From a virus, in IMG/VR virus record IMGVR_UViG_3300025759_000392, positions 1 through 32,383 of that record: a stretch of 32,383 nucleotides of DNA; one strand, given 5' to 3'. The notes under the pieces were generated by a model. The model saw only the letters and a program-made list of their open reading frames with translations, did no database searches and was not told the origin of the DNA. Positions 8,416 through 18,194 of the stretch are shown one piece after another (position 1 is the stretch's first letter; each line of letters starts with the position of its first letter). The translations under genes were made by a program, and so were the position numbers.

Positions 8416-9816
8416 ATGGCTGAAGAGACAGAATCAACAGCAACTGCTACAGATGTCACACCGCTGACGATTGACGAGGAGCAGGGACAAGTATCGCTTT
8501 TAGATAGGGTTGCTCAAGAGGCTAATCTATCAGAGCCTAATTATCAGATACCTGAAGCTGCAAAAGTACCTTTTACTCCTAGAACTTTACAGGAGGATGA
8601 GCTTTTTGCTTCTTCTGAAAAGCTTGCTGATGTTGCTCCTCCTATACAAACGGCTAGTATGACAGGGCTAGAACTTCCCACTCCTACTAGAACAGCAGCG
8701 GCTACGTATCAGTCCTTTGTTGAAGAGGGAACTCCTGAATTTGAAGCGGCTAAGGGCCAGCTTTCTGCACAATCTGTTGTTGGAGATATACAGGGTGCAG
8801 TTTCTGAAGAAGCTCTTGCAGTAGGAGTTACAGAAGAGCTAGATGAAAAAGCTACTGTAAAGTTTCAGCTAGGGGAACTGTTTAAATCTTTTGAAGAGGG
8901 GCAACCTCCTCCTCCTTGGGCTGCTCCTGCTGTACGTAATGTAGGCTCTATGATGTCTCAGAGAGGGCTAGGAGCGTCCTCTATGGCAGCGGCTGCTATT
9001 AGCCAAGCTATAATGGAATCTGGCATACCTATAGCAACACAGGATGCTAACAAGTATGCTACTATACAGCTTCAAAGTTTAAACAATAAACAACAGGCTA
9101 CTCTACAGAATGCCGCTACTTACGCTGCAATGGATAAAGCTAATCTAGATGCGCGAATGACAGCAGCGGTAAATAACTCCCGCGCTTTTCTTCAGATAGA
9201 CACACAAAACCTTACTAACGAACAGCAGCTAAAAACTATTGACCTGCAGTCACAGTTTCAGAAACTCTTTACTGATCAGGCGCAAGAGAATGCCGCTAGA
9301 CAGTTTAATGCTAAGTCTCAGCTACAGGTGGATCAGTTCTTTACAGAGCTTGATACTCAGGTACAGAACGCTAATGCTAGTCGGTTAGCCGCTATGGACC
9401 AGTTTAATACTGACCAGACTAATGCATCTACAAGATATTATGAAAAGTTAAACGATGCTAGGGAGCAGTTTAACGTAAACAATGAAAATTTAATTCAACA
9501 GTCTAATGCTGTATGGCGTAGAAATATCAATACGGCTAATACTGCAGAAGAGAACGAGGTTAATCGGACTAACGCACTTAACCTTCTTGGTATAACACAA
9601 TCAAGCATGGATAAACTTTGGCAGAGGTATAGAGATGAGGCAGGATGGATGGTAACTATTTCTGAGAATGCAGCGCAGAGGGCGCATAATACTGCAGTAC
9701 TTGCACAGCAGCAGGATTTTAATTCTGAATTGTATGAGAAGCAAGCTGAAGATACTTTTTACAATACATTGGGTAATACCGTTATTCAGGGCGTCTTTGG
9801 CGTATTGGGGGCTTAA
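8416..9816 (+). CDS. Internal virion / ejection-type protein (466 aa)
   Basis: The N-terminal 90 residues are acidic and Pro/Thr-rich (TESTATATDVTPL). Residues about 165-195 contain PPPPWAAPAVRNVG followed by an Ala/Met-rich stretch (SQRGLGASSMAAAAISQAI). From about residue 210 to the end the protein is a long Gln, Asn and Ala-rich helical region with coiled-coil character (QQATLQNAATYAAMDKANLD, QENAARQFNAKSQLQVDQFF). Such proteins lie inside podophage virions and are ejected with the DNA. The location at the head of a block of five similar late genes supports this. There are no catalytic motifs. Confidence 0.6.
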   Translation: MAEETESTATATDVTPLTIDEEQGQVSLLDRVAQEANLSEPNYQIPEAAKVPFTPRTLQEDELFASSEKLADVAPPIQTASMTGLELPTPTRTAAATYQSFVEEGTPEFEAAKGQLSAQSVVGDIQGAVSEEALAVGVTEELDEKATVKFQLGELFKSFEEGQPPPPWAAPAVRNVGSMMSQRGLGASSMAAAAISQAIMESGIPIATQDANKYATIQLQSLNNKQQATLQNAATYAAMDKANLDARMTAAVNNSRAFLQIDTQNLTNEQQLKTIDLQSQFQKLFTDQAQENAARQFNAKSQLQVDQFFTELDTQVQNANASRLAAMDQFNTDQTNASTRYYEKLNDAREQFNVNNENLIQQSNAVWRRNINTANTAEENEVNRTNALNLLGITQSSMDKLWQRYRDEAGWMVTISENAAQRAHNTAVLAQQQDFNSELYEKQAEDTFYNTLGNTVIQGVFGVLGA

Positions 9817-10506
9817 ATGGATTTTAGTATATTTGATGGCATTTCAGAGTTTGTTAGCGATGCATACTATGGCGTAACCTCTGCATTTGACAGTGGTGGA
9901 AGCAGTGCCTCTACTTTTAATTACACATCTTCTGATGATTATGATGATTATCCCGATCAGAATCTTAACTATGATGATGAAGGAAATATAGATGATTCCT
10001 TTCTTACATATGTTAGCGGTGGGGATGGATTCGATGAATACGGCTATAGTAGTGGAGATTATCAAAAAGGCGGTTACTTTGAGCCTTATGATGACCGTAG
10101 CTACCTTAAACAGGCACAAGATTTCCTGTACGAAAATTTAGGTGTAGACAAAGAAACGGCTAAATTAATTAAAAGTTTTGCAGGTGCTGCGGGTGCTGTT
10201 CTTAAAGGACAAGGGGGCCAAGGGGGCCAAAGGGGTCAAGCAAATCAAAATGCTGGGCCAAGAAGCCCTGCAGCAAGAATGCTACCAACCAGACCAGTGG
10301 GTGATCCGGGTGTTGCCCGTTCTGCACAGTTAGCAGGTCTTTCTCCTAGAGCGCAAGCAGCTATGCAGGCTATGGCGGCTAATGGTGGTAAGCCCGTTAG
10401 AGATTTAAGCGAATTGATTGCAGGGACTAATACTCCCAAGGGCCGCACCATTGCAAATCCTAGCAGCTTAAGAGGCCTTAATATTAGACAAAGCCAGTAT
10501 GTGTAG
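9817..10506 (+). CDS. Acidic, Gly-rich probable internal virion protein (229 aa)
   Basis: It starts immediately after the previous stop. Residues 1-105 are extremely rich in Asp, Tyr, Ser and Gly (SSDDYDDYPDQNLNYDDEG), apparently disordered and strongly acidic. Residues about 105-130 form a short helical segment (QDFLYENLGVDKETAKLIKS). Then comes a Gly-Gln repeat (GQGGQGGQRGQANQ, near residue 130) and a basic, Ala-rich tail. The DNA of the acidic part is a run of GAT/TAT codons. The function is unknown; it is probably a virion component given its neighbours. Confidence 0.6.
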   Translation: MDFSIFDGISEFVSDAYYGVTSAFDSGGSSASTFNYTSSDDYDDYPDQNLNYDDEGNIDDSFLTYVSGGDGFDEYGYSSGDYQKGGYFEPYDDRSYLKQAQDFLYENLGVDKETAKLIKSFAGAAGAVLKGQGGQGGQRGQANQNAGPRSPAARMLPTRPVGDPGVARSAQLAGLSPRAQAAMQAMAANGGKPVRDLSELIAGTNTPKGRTIANPSSLRGLNIRQSQYV

Positions 10507-10517
10507 AGGAATAAACT

Positions 10518-11183
10518 ATGCCATTAAATCCTGATCCGTATTACCGCGATCCTAAAATTGAGGAGTTAAAATCTCCAGAGCCGGGAAGCACAAAGGCTAT
10601 TGATAGGTTCAACGCCCCTATCCCCGGACATTCTCTTACACAGCCCCCTCAGAACTGGGCGTGGGAAAAACCTCCTGTATATACAAATCCTGAAGAAGCG
10701 ATGATGTATGTGGTTGAGCGGGTGGAGAAGCCAGATGTTGAAGAGAACTTCTTGCGACTGCTATTAGCCGGTACTCCTATTGAAGCGATAACAAATACCA
10801 TTGTATTTGCTGGTTTTAGCGAGGGGTACTGGACACCCGACATGGCTGAAATACTCAAGCCTCCGATAGCTATGCACTTTATGGGGTTAGCTATAGAGAA
10901 TGAGATTCCGGCTACAATTTTTAACATTGATCCTGAAGTTACAAAAGAGAAGAACATGGTGTCTGAAGAAGCCGTTCTTGAGCTTATGGAGAAGAACAGA
11001 CCGGATATGTATAACAAGCTAATGTATGCTGCTGATGTACTGTTAGAAGACCTTGATGAGTCTCCTGAAGGAGAAGAAGTAACAGAAGGCGGCATGATGG
11101 GCGATATGGAAGAGATGTCTGAGCCTACTCCTGTGGATGAAGGCTTTATGTCTATGGAAGAAGAACAAGAGGAATTAGTATAA
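10518..11183 (+). CDS. Probable virion protein, function unknown (221 aa)
   Basis: GAGGAATAAACT lies before ATG 10518. The N-terminus is Pro-rich (NPDPYYRDPKIEELKSPEPG). A folded core of about 110 residues follows, with EAMMYVVERVEKPDVEENFL, LLLAGTPIEAITNTIVFAGF and a helix pair. The C-terminal 45 residues are highly acidic and Met-rich (GGMMGDMEEM, SMEEEQEELV). It overlaps the next gene by one base (TAATG). I do not recognise a family. Acidic tails of this type are seen in assembly or DNA-mimic-like virion proteins, but that is only a resemblance. Confidence 0.6.
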   Translation: MPLNPDPYYRDPKIEELKSPEPGSTKAIDRFNAPIPGHSLTQPPQNWAWEKPPVYTNPEEAMMYVVERVEKPDVEENFLRLLLAGTPIEAITNTIVFAGFSEGYWTPDMAEILKPPIAMHFMGLAIENEIPATIFNIDPEVTKEKNMVSEEAVLELMEKNRPDMYNKLMYAADVLLEDLDESPEGEEVTEGGMMGDMEEMSEPTPVDEGFMSMEEEQEELV

Positions 11184-13459
11184 TGGTATCACCTTTTATG
11201 TCGTTTGCAACTGGAGCTTTGGGCGCTGTAAATAATCAGATTAATAAGTATCAGCAGACTCAGGCAGCAGAGAAGTTAGCAGAACAAGAGGAACAGAGAG
11301 AACTTAACAAACTTGAATTTGATAGGGCTACTAAAGAGTTAATTCTTAAGAGGCGACTTAAAGCAGAGGAAAAGACTGCTACAACAGGCGCAGAAGCCCG
11401 CTTAGATGCTGCTAGAATAAATGCAGCATCCCGCAGATACGCTGCTGATCAAGGTGCAACATCAGCAGAAGAAGCTGCTAAAACACGCGCAAAATCAGCA
11501 GCAAAAGTTGCTGGTATAAATAAAGAAGCTAAAATAGAGGCAGAAAAGCTTAGACAAAAAGCAAATAGGGCAAAACTCTATTCTAGTGCTGGTGGTTTTG
11601 AATGGCTCAAAGGAGCATCAGAGCGGGAGAGGGTCGTCAATCCCTTGACTGCCTTTGTTAGTGAGCCTGAAAAATTTGAAGCAGCTTACAACGATGCAAA
11701 GACGGGTCCAGAGCTTAAACGTAAACTTCTTTCTGTATATCAGATGGCGTATAATTTAAATTCAACGGATTCAAATCCTGATCCTGATGTTGCTGCTATT
11801 TACAGCGGTGTATTGAAAGGAAGCCCTTTTGTAAGAAATGCTTTTTTAAGCATACAAGACAACACTACAAAAATGCCACAAACAGGAAGTCCTGAAGTTT
11901 CTCAAACAAGGGTTCTTGGCAATAATCTTAGAATGCCGGATACTCCCGAAGTTAAAGATGCTATCGCTTCCTTTAGTAGTGTTAGGCGAAGTAAGATGAA
12001 CCCTGCTCAAGCTGGAGCAGAAATGTTAAAACTTATAGGCCCCTATGATCCGGGAGCAGGTAACGACTCTGATATTAATAAAATATATGTAGCAGCGTCT
12101 AGTCCTACTGTTAAATACTTTTCTCAAATTGGTAGTGGCACTGAACAGCAAATTAAAGAAGCAAGAGAATGGTTGTATAACCCTGATAATGGGTTTGTTA
12201 ATGAAGATGGAACTTTAAAAGATGAAGCATACTCTTTAGTATCACTCTATGGAAGACAAAATGCTAGCTTTAGACCTAAAGTAAATGCTAGGCCTCAACC
12301 TAAAACAATTCAACAACTTTCTAAAAACGATACTAATATTAAAGCAGAAATAAAGATGGTTCAGGAGTCTCGTCCTCTTGCATCAGCAGCGAAAAATACA
12401 TTAAATGCTTTAAGAGAACAAGTTGAAGTTGTAGGAGTTGGTAGCAGTATTTTAACGGGCTTTCAAGCACTGATGACTTCTGTTCCTTCTTTTGTAAAAA
12501 ATCTTAGTGCTCAAGCTCAGTCTGTTATAGATAGTGGTACTCAAATTCGCTATAACACTAAAGATAATAAACCATATAGAGCAATGTCTTCTAAAACACA
12601 AAGTAGACTTAGAGAAATAGGAAAAAAATTATCTAGTGCAGAAGCCTCTCAAGATGCTAAAGGTGTGGCTGCTGCACAAGTAGAAATGTTACAGAATATG
12701 CTTGCGTACCAGTTAACTTCTATTCTTCAGGGCGGCACTGGTGGCCGAACCATTTCTGATACTGACGTAGAAAGAGCGTTAAAAATGATGGGTGGCCCCA
12801 CCGATAACTTAGAACAGACGCTGCAAAAATTAGATTTTGTAGCAAATCTTATAAACAATACTATTTCTAAAGGTAGACTTTATGAAGAATTAAAAGAGGA
12901 TAAAAATGCAGCCCTCTATGACTCTGTAAAAAAATTCTCTCGCGTATTGGGCTATACCGATACTAACGTAGATGGTGCAATAGCAAGACAACAGCAAGAA
13001 CTAGGAATTACAAGCAGTAGCCTCCAGCAGGAAGGTGCTGGCGTTGTAACAAACCTGTTAAGTAGAGCATCGCAGCTAGCAGGTAACAACTTTAATCCAG
13101 AGGTGTGGCGCGGGGGCATTGAAACTGTAACGAAAGGGAGTTCTGGCAAAATACAAGACTTGGGGGGTAAGCCCTACGTTGTAAATCCTGAAGCTAGGCA
13201 AATGTTAAAAAGGCTTGAACCTTTAAGACAGCAGCAAGGTATTTCTAGTGATGCATTTATAGAGGGTCTTAAGCGTGTACAGGACATGCATGGTCAGATA
13301 TTTGATGTGACTTCTGGTAAGCTAGTAAATATTAAATACGATGCTGACGGTTCGTTTAATATTGTTCCAGAAAAACCTGAGCAGGTAGAAGACCCAGCGT
13401 CTAGAGGCGGGTTCGGTTTAGGGGAAAGACTTAATAAGCTATTCGGAGGAGAGGGTTAA
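11183..13459 (+). CDS. Internal virion protein (758 aa)
   Basis: The N-terminus (MVSPFMSFATGALGAVNNQI) is weakly hydrophobic. It is followed by a very long charged helix (about residues 22-135: KLAEQEEQRELNKLEF, AEKLRQKANRAKL), a pattern of podophage ejection proteins. The middle is mixed alpha and beta. Near residue 410 there is a hydrophobic stretch (VVGVGSSILTGFQALM). No peptidoglycan hydrolase motif is visible. It lies three bases upstream of the giant protein gene, so the two probably form the core or ejectosome components. The function is inferred from size, order and composition. Confidence 0.65.
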   Translation: MVSPFMSFATGALGAVNNQINKYQQTQAAEKLAEQEEQRELNKLEFDRATKELILKRRLKAEEKTATTGAEARLDAARINAASRRYAADQGATSAEEAAKTRAKSAAKVAGINKEAKIEAEKLRQKANRAKLYSSAGGFEWLKGASERERVVNPLTAFVSEPEKFEAAYNDAKTGPELKRKLLSVYQMAYNLNSTDSNPDPDVAAIYSGVLKGSPFVRNAFLSIQDNTTKMPQTGSPEVSQTRVLGNNLRMPDTPEVKDAIASFSSVRRSKMNPAQAGAEMLKLIGPYDPGAGNDSDINKIYVAASSPTVKYFSQIGSGTEQQIKEAREWLYNPDNGFVNEDGTLKDEAYSLVSLYGRQNASFRPKVNARPQPKTIQQLSKNDTNIKAEIKMVQESRPLASAAKNTLNALREQVEVVGVGSSILTGFQALMTSVPSFVKNLSAQAQSVIDSGTQIRYNTKDNKPYRAMSSKTQSRLREIGKKLSSAEASQDAKGVAAAQVEMLQNMLAYQLTSILQGGTGGRTISDTDVERALKMMGGPTDNLEQTLQKLDFVANLINNTISKGRLYEELKEDKNAALYDSVKKFSRVLGYTDTNVDGAIARQQQELGITSSSLQQEGAGVVTNLLSRASQLAGNNFNPEVWRGGIETVTKGSSGKIQDLGGKPYVVNPEARQMLKRLEPLRQQQGISSDAFIEGLKRVQDMHGQIFDVTSGKLVNIKYDADGSFNIVPEKPEQVEDPASRGGFGLGERLNKLFGGEG

Positions 13460-13462
13460 ATT

Positions 13463-16400
13463 ATGGGAATATACTCATACGAAGAAGATGAACAGGAGAA
13501 ACAAGAGCCGGTAGCTCCTGCGCCCTTCCAACCCGACCCTGCTGTTTTACAGCGTATTGAAGATACTACGATTAGCGAAGACGTACAGGATACTGTAGAT
13601 ATTTCATCGTCATTGATGAGAGCATATGCGAAAGAACAGGAAGAGGTAGGTGGCGTACCCTCTATAACAAATGTTGATCAGCTTACTACACGGGCTGAAA
13701 CTATTGAACGCGCCATTGATAGGCTTCCGGGTGAAGAGGATACTCTTGGTCTTGCGCGTGATGTTTTTACACTTGGTAAATTCTTTGTAGATAATATTGT
13801 TGGCGTGGCTAATACTATTGCAGTTCCTCTTGGACTTGATACTGGAACTGAAGGCAGGGGACAAACTGAAACGCTTTTTACAAAACCTCAAAAAGTGTAC
13901 GACTCAGAAAGGTATGAAAAGTACTTTGACAACCTTCGTGAAAAAGAAGACCGATCTCTGGCAGGGGCAGTACTATCAACTGCTAAAAAAATATTTGATG
14001 AGTCTCCAGAGTTAAAGAATGAAGGAGAGTTTGTTAAGGGGGTTATAGATAGATTAGCAGGTCAGGCTGGCACTGTAACTGCAAGAGAGGCTGATGAACT
14101 TACAGGCTACTGGCGAGCAGAGGCCTCTACAACGGAGCAGGTAGTTCGCGCTATTCCTGAAGTTATAGGCGGCACGGCTGCTGGTATAAAGTTTCTTACA
14201 AGGGGCAGCAAAAAGTTAGTTAAAGAGGCGGAAGATATCATGGGTAAAGATATCTTAAAGGCTACCGATGAAGAAATAGCCAAGGCTACTCTGCAGATTG
14301 CAGATAAAGCAACCTTTGCTATAACTAACTTTTTTAAGTTAGGCGGTGTACGCAAAGCGGCATACGCAAAAAGAGTAGGAGCCGTTCTTACCTCAAAACA
14401 GAAGCCTTTACTTAAGACTGTTGCAGAGAATAACAGGGCAATAGGAGAGGCTAGAAAGAAGGTAGCTTCTGCTAGAAAATCTAAGGATAAGACTCTCATA
14501 GACAGTGAAGAGGCCGCTCTTTCCTTTGCTAGAAGAAAACGTGTTAGTGATATTCCCAAACAGTTTTTAGAAATACCTATGACTGAAGTAGGTGCTGTTA
14601 CTGGAGCAACTATAGCGGGAAATCTTTATGGAGAAGAGTTCGGTGCTTTGTTTGGCGCTCTGGGGGGAGGCATATTTAGCTCTGTAGGGTTTGATAAAAC
14701 CTATAAAGCGTTGGTTAAATCAGGACAAGGTTTTGGGTCTGCAATTGTAGGTTTTGGAAGCTTCTTGGGTGCATTAAGTGATGAACAGGTTAAGCAGCTT
14801 GCTAAGACGGGGATAATACCTAAGCAAAGCAACCTTACAAAAAAAGAACAAGAGTCTCTCAATGGCTTTGCTAGGTTTATCAGGTCATTACCTGAAGAAG
14901 ATAGAACTAACGTCTACGGACAATTAAAGCTACTGAATGATATTAGAGTAGACCTTACGGAAGCTGGGGTGGACCCTGAGCTTCTTCAAACTACTATGGG
15001 CAAGGCCACTGGCCTTATTCCCCTTATGATGATGCGGGAGGCCATTCCAGAAGCGAACATTAGTCTAGCCAAAACCTTAAAAAATACTAAAGAAATTACT
15101 CAGTTAATTGAGAATGAAAGAAATATAGAGCAACAGTTTGTAGAGTTTCGTGGGCTGTTAGACAGGCTGGCAGGGGCTGCTGGAGATGCTGGTGTACAGA
15201 ACTCTAAGTTCGATAGCTTTATATCCGCGATGCAAGCTGCTAGCACTAAGCAGGTTGAAGAGATAGGCAATGATAAAGCACAGTTAGATGATCTCGTTCA
15301 AGAGATTGTAGACTTAGTTGCTGACCCTGCGTTTACACAGAATGTAAAAGATAAAGAAAGTCTATCTGAACTTGTAGAACAGATTACCCGTAACAGTCTT
15401 TTAGATGATGCAGGAGATATGGGTGATCCCGCTGTTAGGCGGCTTACAGAAGAAGCCGTTCCTGAGCTTGAAGGTCAAGCTACACGCAGATTGGAACAGG
15501 TAGAAGAGGCTGTAGGAGAAACTGAGACTGACTTAGTTCGTTTTCTTGACTCTTTTCTTGATCCTCAAAAGTATCAAATAGATGCGGAGAATGCTGCAGA
15601 GTCCTTAGCAACATATGCAAGGAATAGAAAAGCAGCGATTACAGGCAAGGCCCGTAAGCAATTTGAAGAGCTTTCTCAGTACGGAGATGAGATTGACATT
15701 ACAGATTGGTTAGACGATCTGTATGGAACTGCAGATAATGTCATTGGTCAGACAAGATTAGAAAAAGTAAAGCAAATACTAAAGGGTAAAAAACTTGGTA
15801 ATTCTTCTACTCTAGAGGCGCTATCAAACATTGAAGGCAAAGCTGCTGTAGAAGAAGCTTTAGACTCTAACATAGAACTTAAAGAAGTTATATTAGAAGA
15901 GTTTAAAGCGGCTATGAAACAGAAAGGCGTAGCAGATGATGTTCTTGAGGGTATCACTGCAGATAACTTTAACTATAATGAGATAAAGGGCTTCTTTAGG
16001 TCTGAATACGCAGGGGCTGCTCAAGACTTTACAGACTTTGATGTGTTCAGAATTGCTAGAGAAATTGGTGAAGAGCTTGATATAGACCTTAGAATTAACG
16101 CTACAGTAAGCGATATACAAGAGTATTCATCTAAGTTCTCAGAGCAAGCTAGGAAGATGTACGATAGCAAGAGAGAGCTTTCTGAAAAAATGGGCAGTTT
16201 GTCTAGAAGCATTATAGACACTATCCCTGAAGAAGGAGAGGCAGGTCAAGCTATACGCAGGGCAAAAACAAACTACATTAATAATGTAGTCATGCGCTAT
16301 AGAGACAAAGCAGGAAACCCTATAGGCTATAATGTAGACCACTTTAATCCAAACGGCACTCATAAAGTAGACCCTATAAAATGGATTAACTTTAATAAGC

Positions 16401-17623
16401 TTATTTCTGGAGAACAACAGGATGGTGTAGATTTAGTAAAACAGCTAGAAAAAACATTTGGTGGGTTTTACAGTGATACAGGCGAGTATGTTTTAACTGG
16501 AAAAGCAAAACAGATTACTCGAAACCTGTTAAACGATCTGCTTGCCCGACATATATCAGGTATAGTTGAAGCAAAGGGCATAAAGCCTCTCATACCTCGC
16601 GATGGAAAAGTATCCTCTGCTGATAAGCTTGTAGAGGGAGAGCTTCTTTCAAGGGCTAATCAAGCTGGTGGTAAAATTTTAGAAAGCCCTGCACTAAAAG
16701 AGCTTGAGAAGGCTGGGCTTATTGATCTTGATAGAGTTACACAGTACAATCTAGCAGTTGATAACTTCTTTGGAGGAACTAAACTTCTAAGCAGAACGGA
16801 AGCGCAGGTTGACCGTGCAGTTAAACGGGCGGCTAAGAATGTTCAAGCACAGGCTAATCTAAGAGAGAACTTCTTGAAGAGCATGGCTAGATTTGGACCG
16901 GAGCAGCAAGGGGCCACACAGATAAGCGACTATGATAGCTTCTTGAACTTCTTCATTCTTAATCCACAGGGACAGTCTAGAATTGATACTCTTCTTCCTC
17001 AAGTAGCAAAAGAGATAGGTGTAGGAGATGACGCCGTAAAAGAGCTTATGTCTGATCTTACATTAGAGGCTATCTCCCGCGCTTCATACGGAGTGATGAG
17101 AGAGGCTAGGGTTGGTCAATATATGAGAGACTTTGACTATGAGAGACTATACTCGCTTGTACTTGACAGAGATGTTTCTAATACGGTTAGAGGTATCATA
17201 GGCGAGGAGAAGTTTACCGGGCTAACTAGAATGGCTCAGTTTTTGATGATTCAAAATAGAGACACTGTTTCTAGTGCAGGAGTTAAAGTCACAACTCCTA
17301 AAGGTTTAGGCGTTGAGTCTCTTCTGTCTCGTACTTACAGTGTTGCGCGAGGAGTTATTAGCCCTAAGTACGTAGCAACTGAGGTAGCACTTCTTGGGTT
17401 TAGAAAGAAGAAAGCAGAGGCCCTGTCTAAGATTATGAAAGACCCTAAGATGGTAGATGCCGTTATTGAAATAATAGAAACTAATGGAGATGCCATACGA
17501 AAGTACGATCCTAATCTATTTACTGTACTTATAAATGGTCTTGGATATCACGAAAATATTAAAAGAAAAGAAAAGACCGAATCACAAATCCGTGAACTAG
17601 AACTAGATCAATTTAGGAGATAA
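13463..17623 (+). CDS. Giant internal virion protein (1386 aa)
   Basis: This is the longest gene in the window. The N-terminal 60 residues are acidic and Pro-rich. Residues about 105-125 and 375-430 contain Gly/Ala-rich hydrophobic stretches (VGAVTGATIAGNLYG, FGALFGALGGGIFSSVGF, FGSAIVGFGSFLGALS) that could insert into a membrane. Most of the remainder is charged helix. The C-terminal 150 residues are helical and basic with KEKTESQIRELELDQFRR at the end. Size and position match the largest ejection proteins of podophages (T7 gp16 class). I do not see the transglycosylase motif that begins T7 gp16. The assignment rests on context and architecture. Confidence 0.65.
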   Translation: MGIYSYEEDEQEKQEPVAPAPFQPDPAVLQRIEDTTISEDVQDTVDISSSLMRAYAKEQEEVGGVPSITNVDQLTTRAETIERAIDRLPGEEDTLGLARDVFTLGKFFVDNIVGVANTIAVPLGLDTGTEGRGQTETLFTKPQKVYDSERYEKYFDNLREKEDRSLAGAVLSTAKKIFDESPELKNEGEFVKGVIDRLAGQAGTVTAREADELTGYWRAEASTTEQVVRAIPEVIGGTAAGIKFLTRGSKKLVKEAEDIMGKDILKATDEEIAKATLQIADKATFAITNFFKLGGVRKAAYAKRVGAVLTSKQKPLLKTVAENNRAIGEARKKVASARKSKDKTLIDSEEAALSFARRKRVSDIPKQFLEIPMTEVGAVTGATIAGNLYGEEFGALFGALGGGIFSSVGFDKTYKALVKSGQGFGSAIVGFGSFLGALSDEQVKQLAKTGIIPKQSNLTKKEQESLNGFARFIRSLPEEDRTNVYGQLKLLNDIRVDLTEAGVDPELLQTTMGKATGLIPLMMMREAIPEANISLAKTLKNTKEITQLIENERNIEQQFVEFRGLLDRLAGAAGDAGVQNSKFDSFISAMQAASTKQVEEIGNDKAQLDDLVQEIVDLVADPAFTQNVKDKESLSELVEQITRNSLLDDAGDMGDPAVRRLTEEAVPELEGQATRRLEQVEEAVGETETDLVRFLDSFLDPQKYQIDAENAAESLATYARNRKAAITGKARKQFEELSQYGDEIDITDWLDDLYGTADNVIGQTRLEKVKQILKGKKLGNSSTLEALSNIEGKAAVEEALDSNIELKEVILEEFKAAMKQKGVADDVLEGITADNFNYNEIKGFFRSEYAGAAQDFTDFDVFRIAREIGEELDIDLRINATVSDIQEYSSKFSEQARKMYDSKRELSEKMGSLSRSIIDTIPEEGEAGQAIRRAKTNYINNVVMRYRDKAGNPIGYNVDHFNPNGTHKVDPIKWINFNKLISGEQQDGVDLVKQLEKTFGGFYSDTGEYVLTGKAKQITRNLLNDLLARHISGIVEAKGIKPLIPRDGKVSSADKLVEGELLSRANQAGGKILESPALKELEKAGLIDLDRVTQYNLAVDNFFGGTKLLSRTEAQVDRAVKRAAKNVQAQANLRENFLKSMARFGPEQQGATQISDYDSFLNFFILNPQGQSRIDTLLPQVAKEIGVGDDAVKELMSDLTLEAISRASYGVMREARVGQYMRDFDYERLYSLVLDRDVSNTVRGIIGEEKFTGLTRMAQFLMIQNRDTVSSAGVKVTTPKGLGVESLLSRTYSVARGVISPKYVATEVALLGFRKKKAEALSKIMKDPKMVDAVIEIIETNGDAIRKYDPNLFTVLINGLGYHENIKRKEKTESQIRELELDQFRR

Positions 17624-17625
17624 AA

Positions 17626-17799
17626 ATGACACTAATTATTACCGTAATCGTTGTAGCCCTTGCCGTGTTAGGTGGCTTCTCAGTAGTGGCTGCTGTTACG
17701 CCCAACGAAGCTGACAATAAAAAACTTCAGGGCATTCTAACAGCTATCAACACACTGGGAATGAACGTTCTCAAGGCTAAGAATAAACTTGTTAAATGA
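17626..17799 (+). CDS. 57-residue membrane protein
   Basis: ATG 17626 follows AGGAGATAAAA, with the ribosome site overlapping the end of the giant gene. The product begins MTLIITVIVVALAVLGGF; residues 3-24 form a membrane helix. The remainder (TPNEADNKKLQGILTAINTLG...) is a short amphipathic polar tail ending KAKNKLVK. Its TGA overlaps the next ATG in an ATGA junction. A tiny one-helix protein directly before an i-spanin gene fits a holin or antiholin, and it is a second holin candidate besides that at 8045. The gene is easily missed because of its length. Confidence 0.7.
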   Translation: MTLIITVIVVALAVLGGFSVVAAVTPNEADNKKLQGILTAINTLGMNVLKAKNKLVK

Positions 17800-18194
17800 T
17801 TAAACTCTATCTTCTATTGATAGTGCTTGGATTGCTTGGCGGTGCTGGCTATGGTGCGTATTACTATTACAAGGATACGCAAGAGCGCATACAGACTTTG
17901 ACTGAGAATAATGTGAAGCTAGCCACTGCTAAAGCAATCCAAGATAACACTATAAAAACTATGGAAGAAGACAGAAACAAGTTTCAGAAGTTAAACACTG
18001 AACTTCAAACCAGACTTGATATAGCCAATACGTACAGAGACACTTTAATAAACAGGCTAAGAAAAAGTAATTTAGTAGCTCTTAGTATTAAAGACCCTAA
18101 GTTAGCAGAAGAGAAAATAAATAATGGAACTAAGAAACTTCTTAAATCACTGGAAATTATCTCTGGTGCTGCTCCCGCTTCTCCTGCTAAGTAG
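17796..18194 (+). CDS. i-spanin (Rz-like) inner-membrane lysis protein
   Basis: This 132-residue protein has an N-terminal membrane anchor (residues about 3-24, LYLLLIVLGLLGGAGYGAYYYY). A periplasmic helical coiled coil follows (RIQTLTENNVKLATAKAIQDN, KFQKLNTELQTRLDIANTYRD), and it ends in an Ala/Pro-rich tail. This is the standard topology of i-spanins. It overlaps by four bases the 57-residue membrane gene upstream and by 71 bases a lipoprotein gene in another frame, the classic Rz/Rz1 arrangement. The pair would span the periplasm and fuse inner and outer membranes at the end of lysis, which also indicates a Gram-negative host. Confidence 0.75.
   Translation: MIKLYLLLIVLGLLGGAGYGAYYYYKDTQERIQTLTENNVKLATAKAIQDNTIKTMEEDRNKFQKLNTELQTRLDIANTYRDTLINRLRKSNLVALSIKDPKLAEEKINNGTKKLLKSLEIISGAAPASPAK

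Noticed and set aside
14107-14559. Antisense reading frame in the giant internal protein gene (also 10649-11095)
   Set aside because: Ser/Leu/Ala-rich shadow of helical charged coding sequence on the + strand, without ribosome site or neighbours on that strand.
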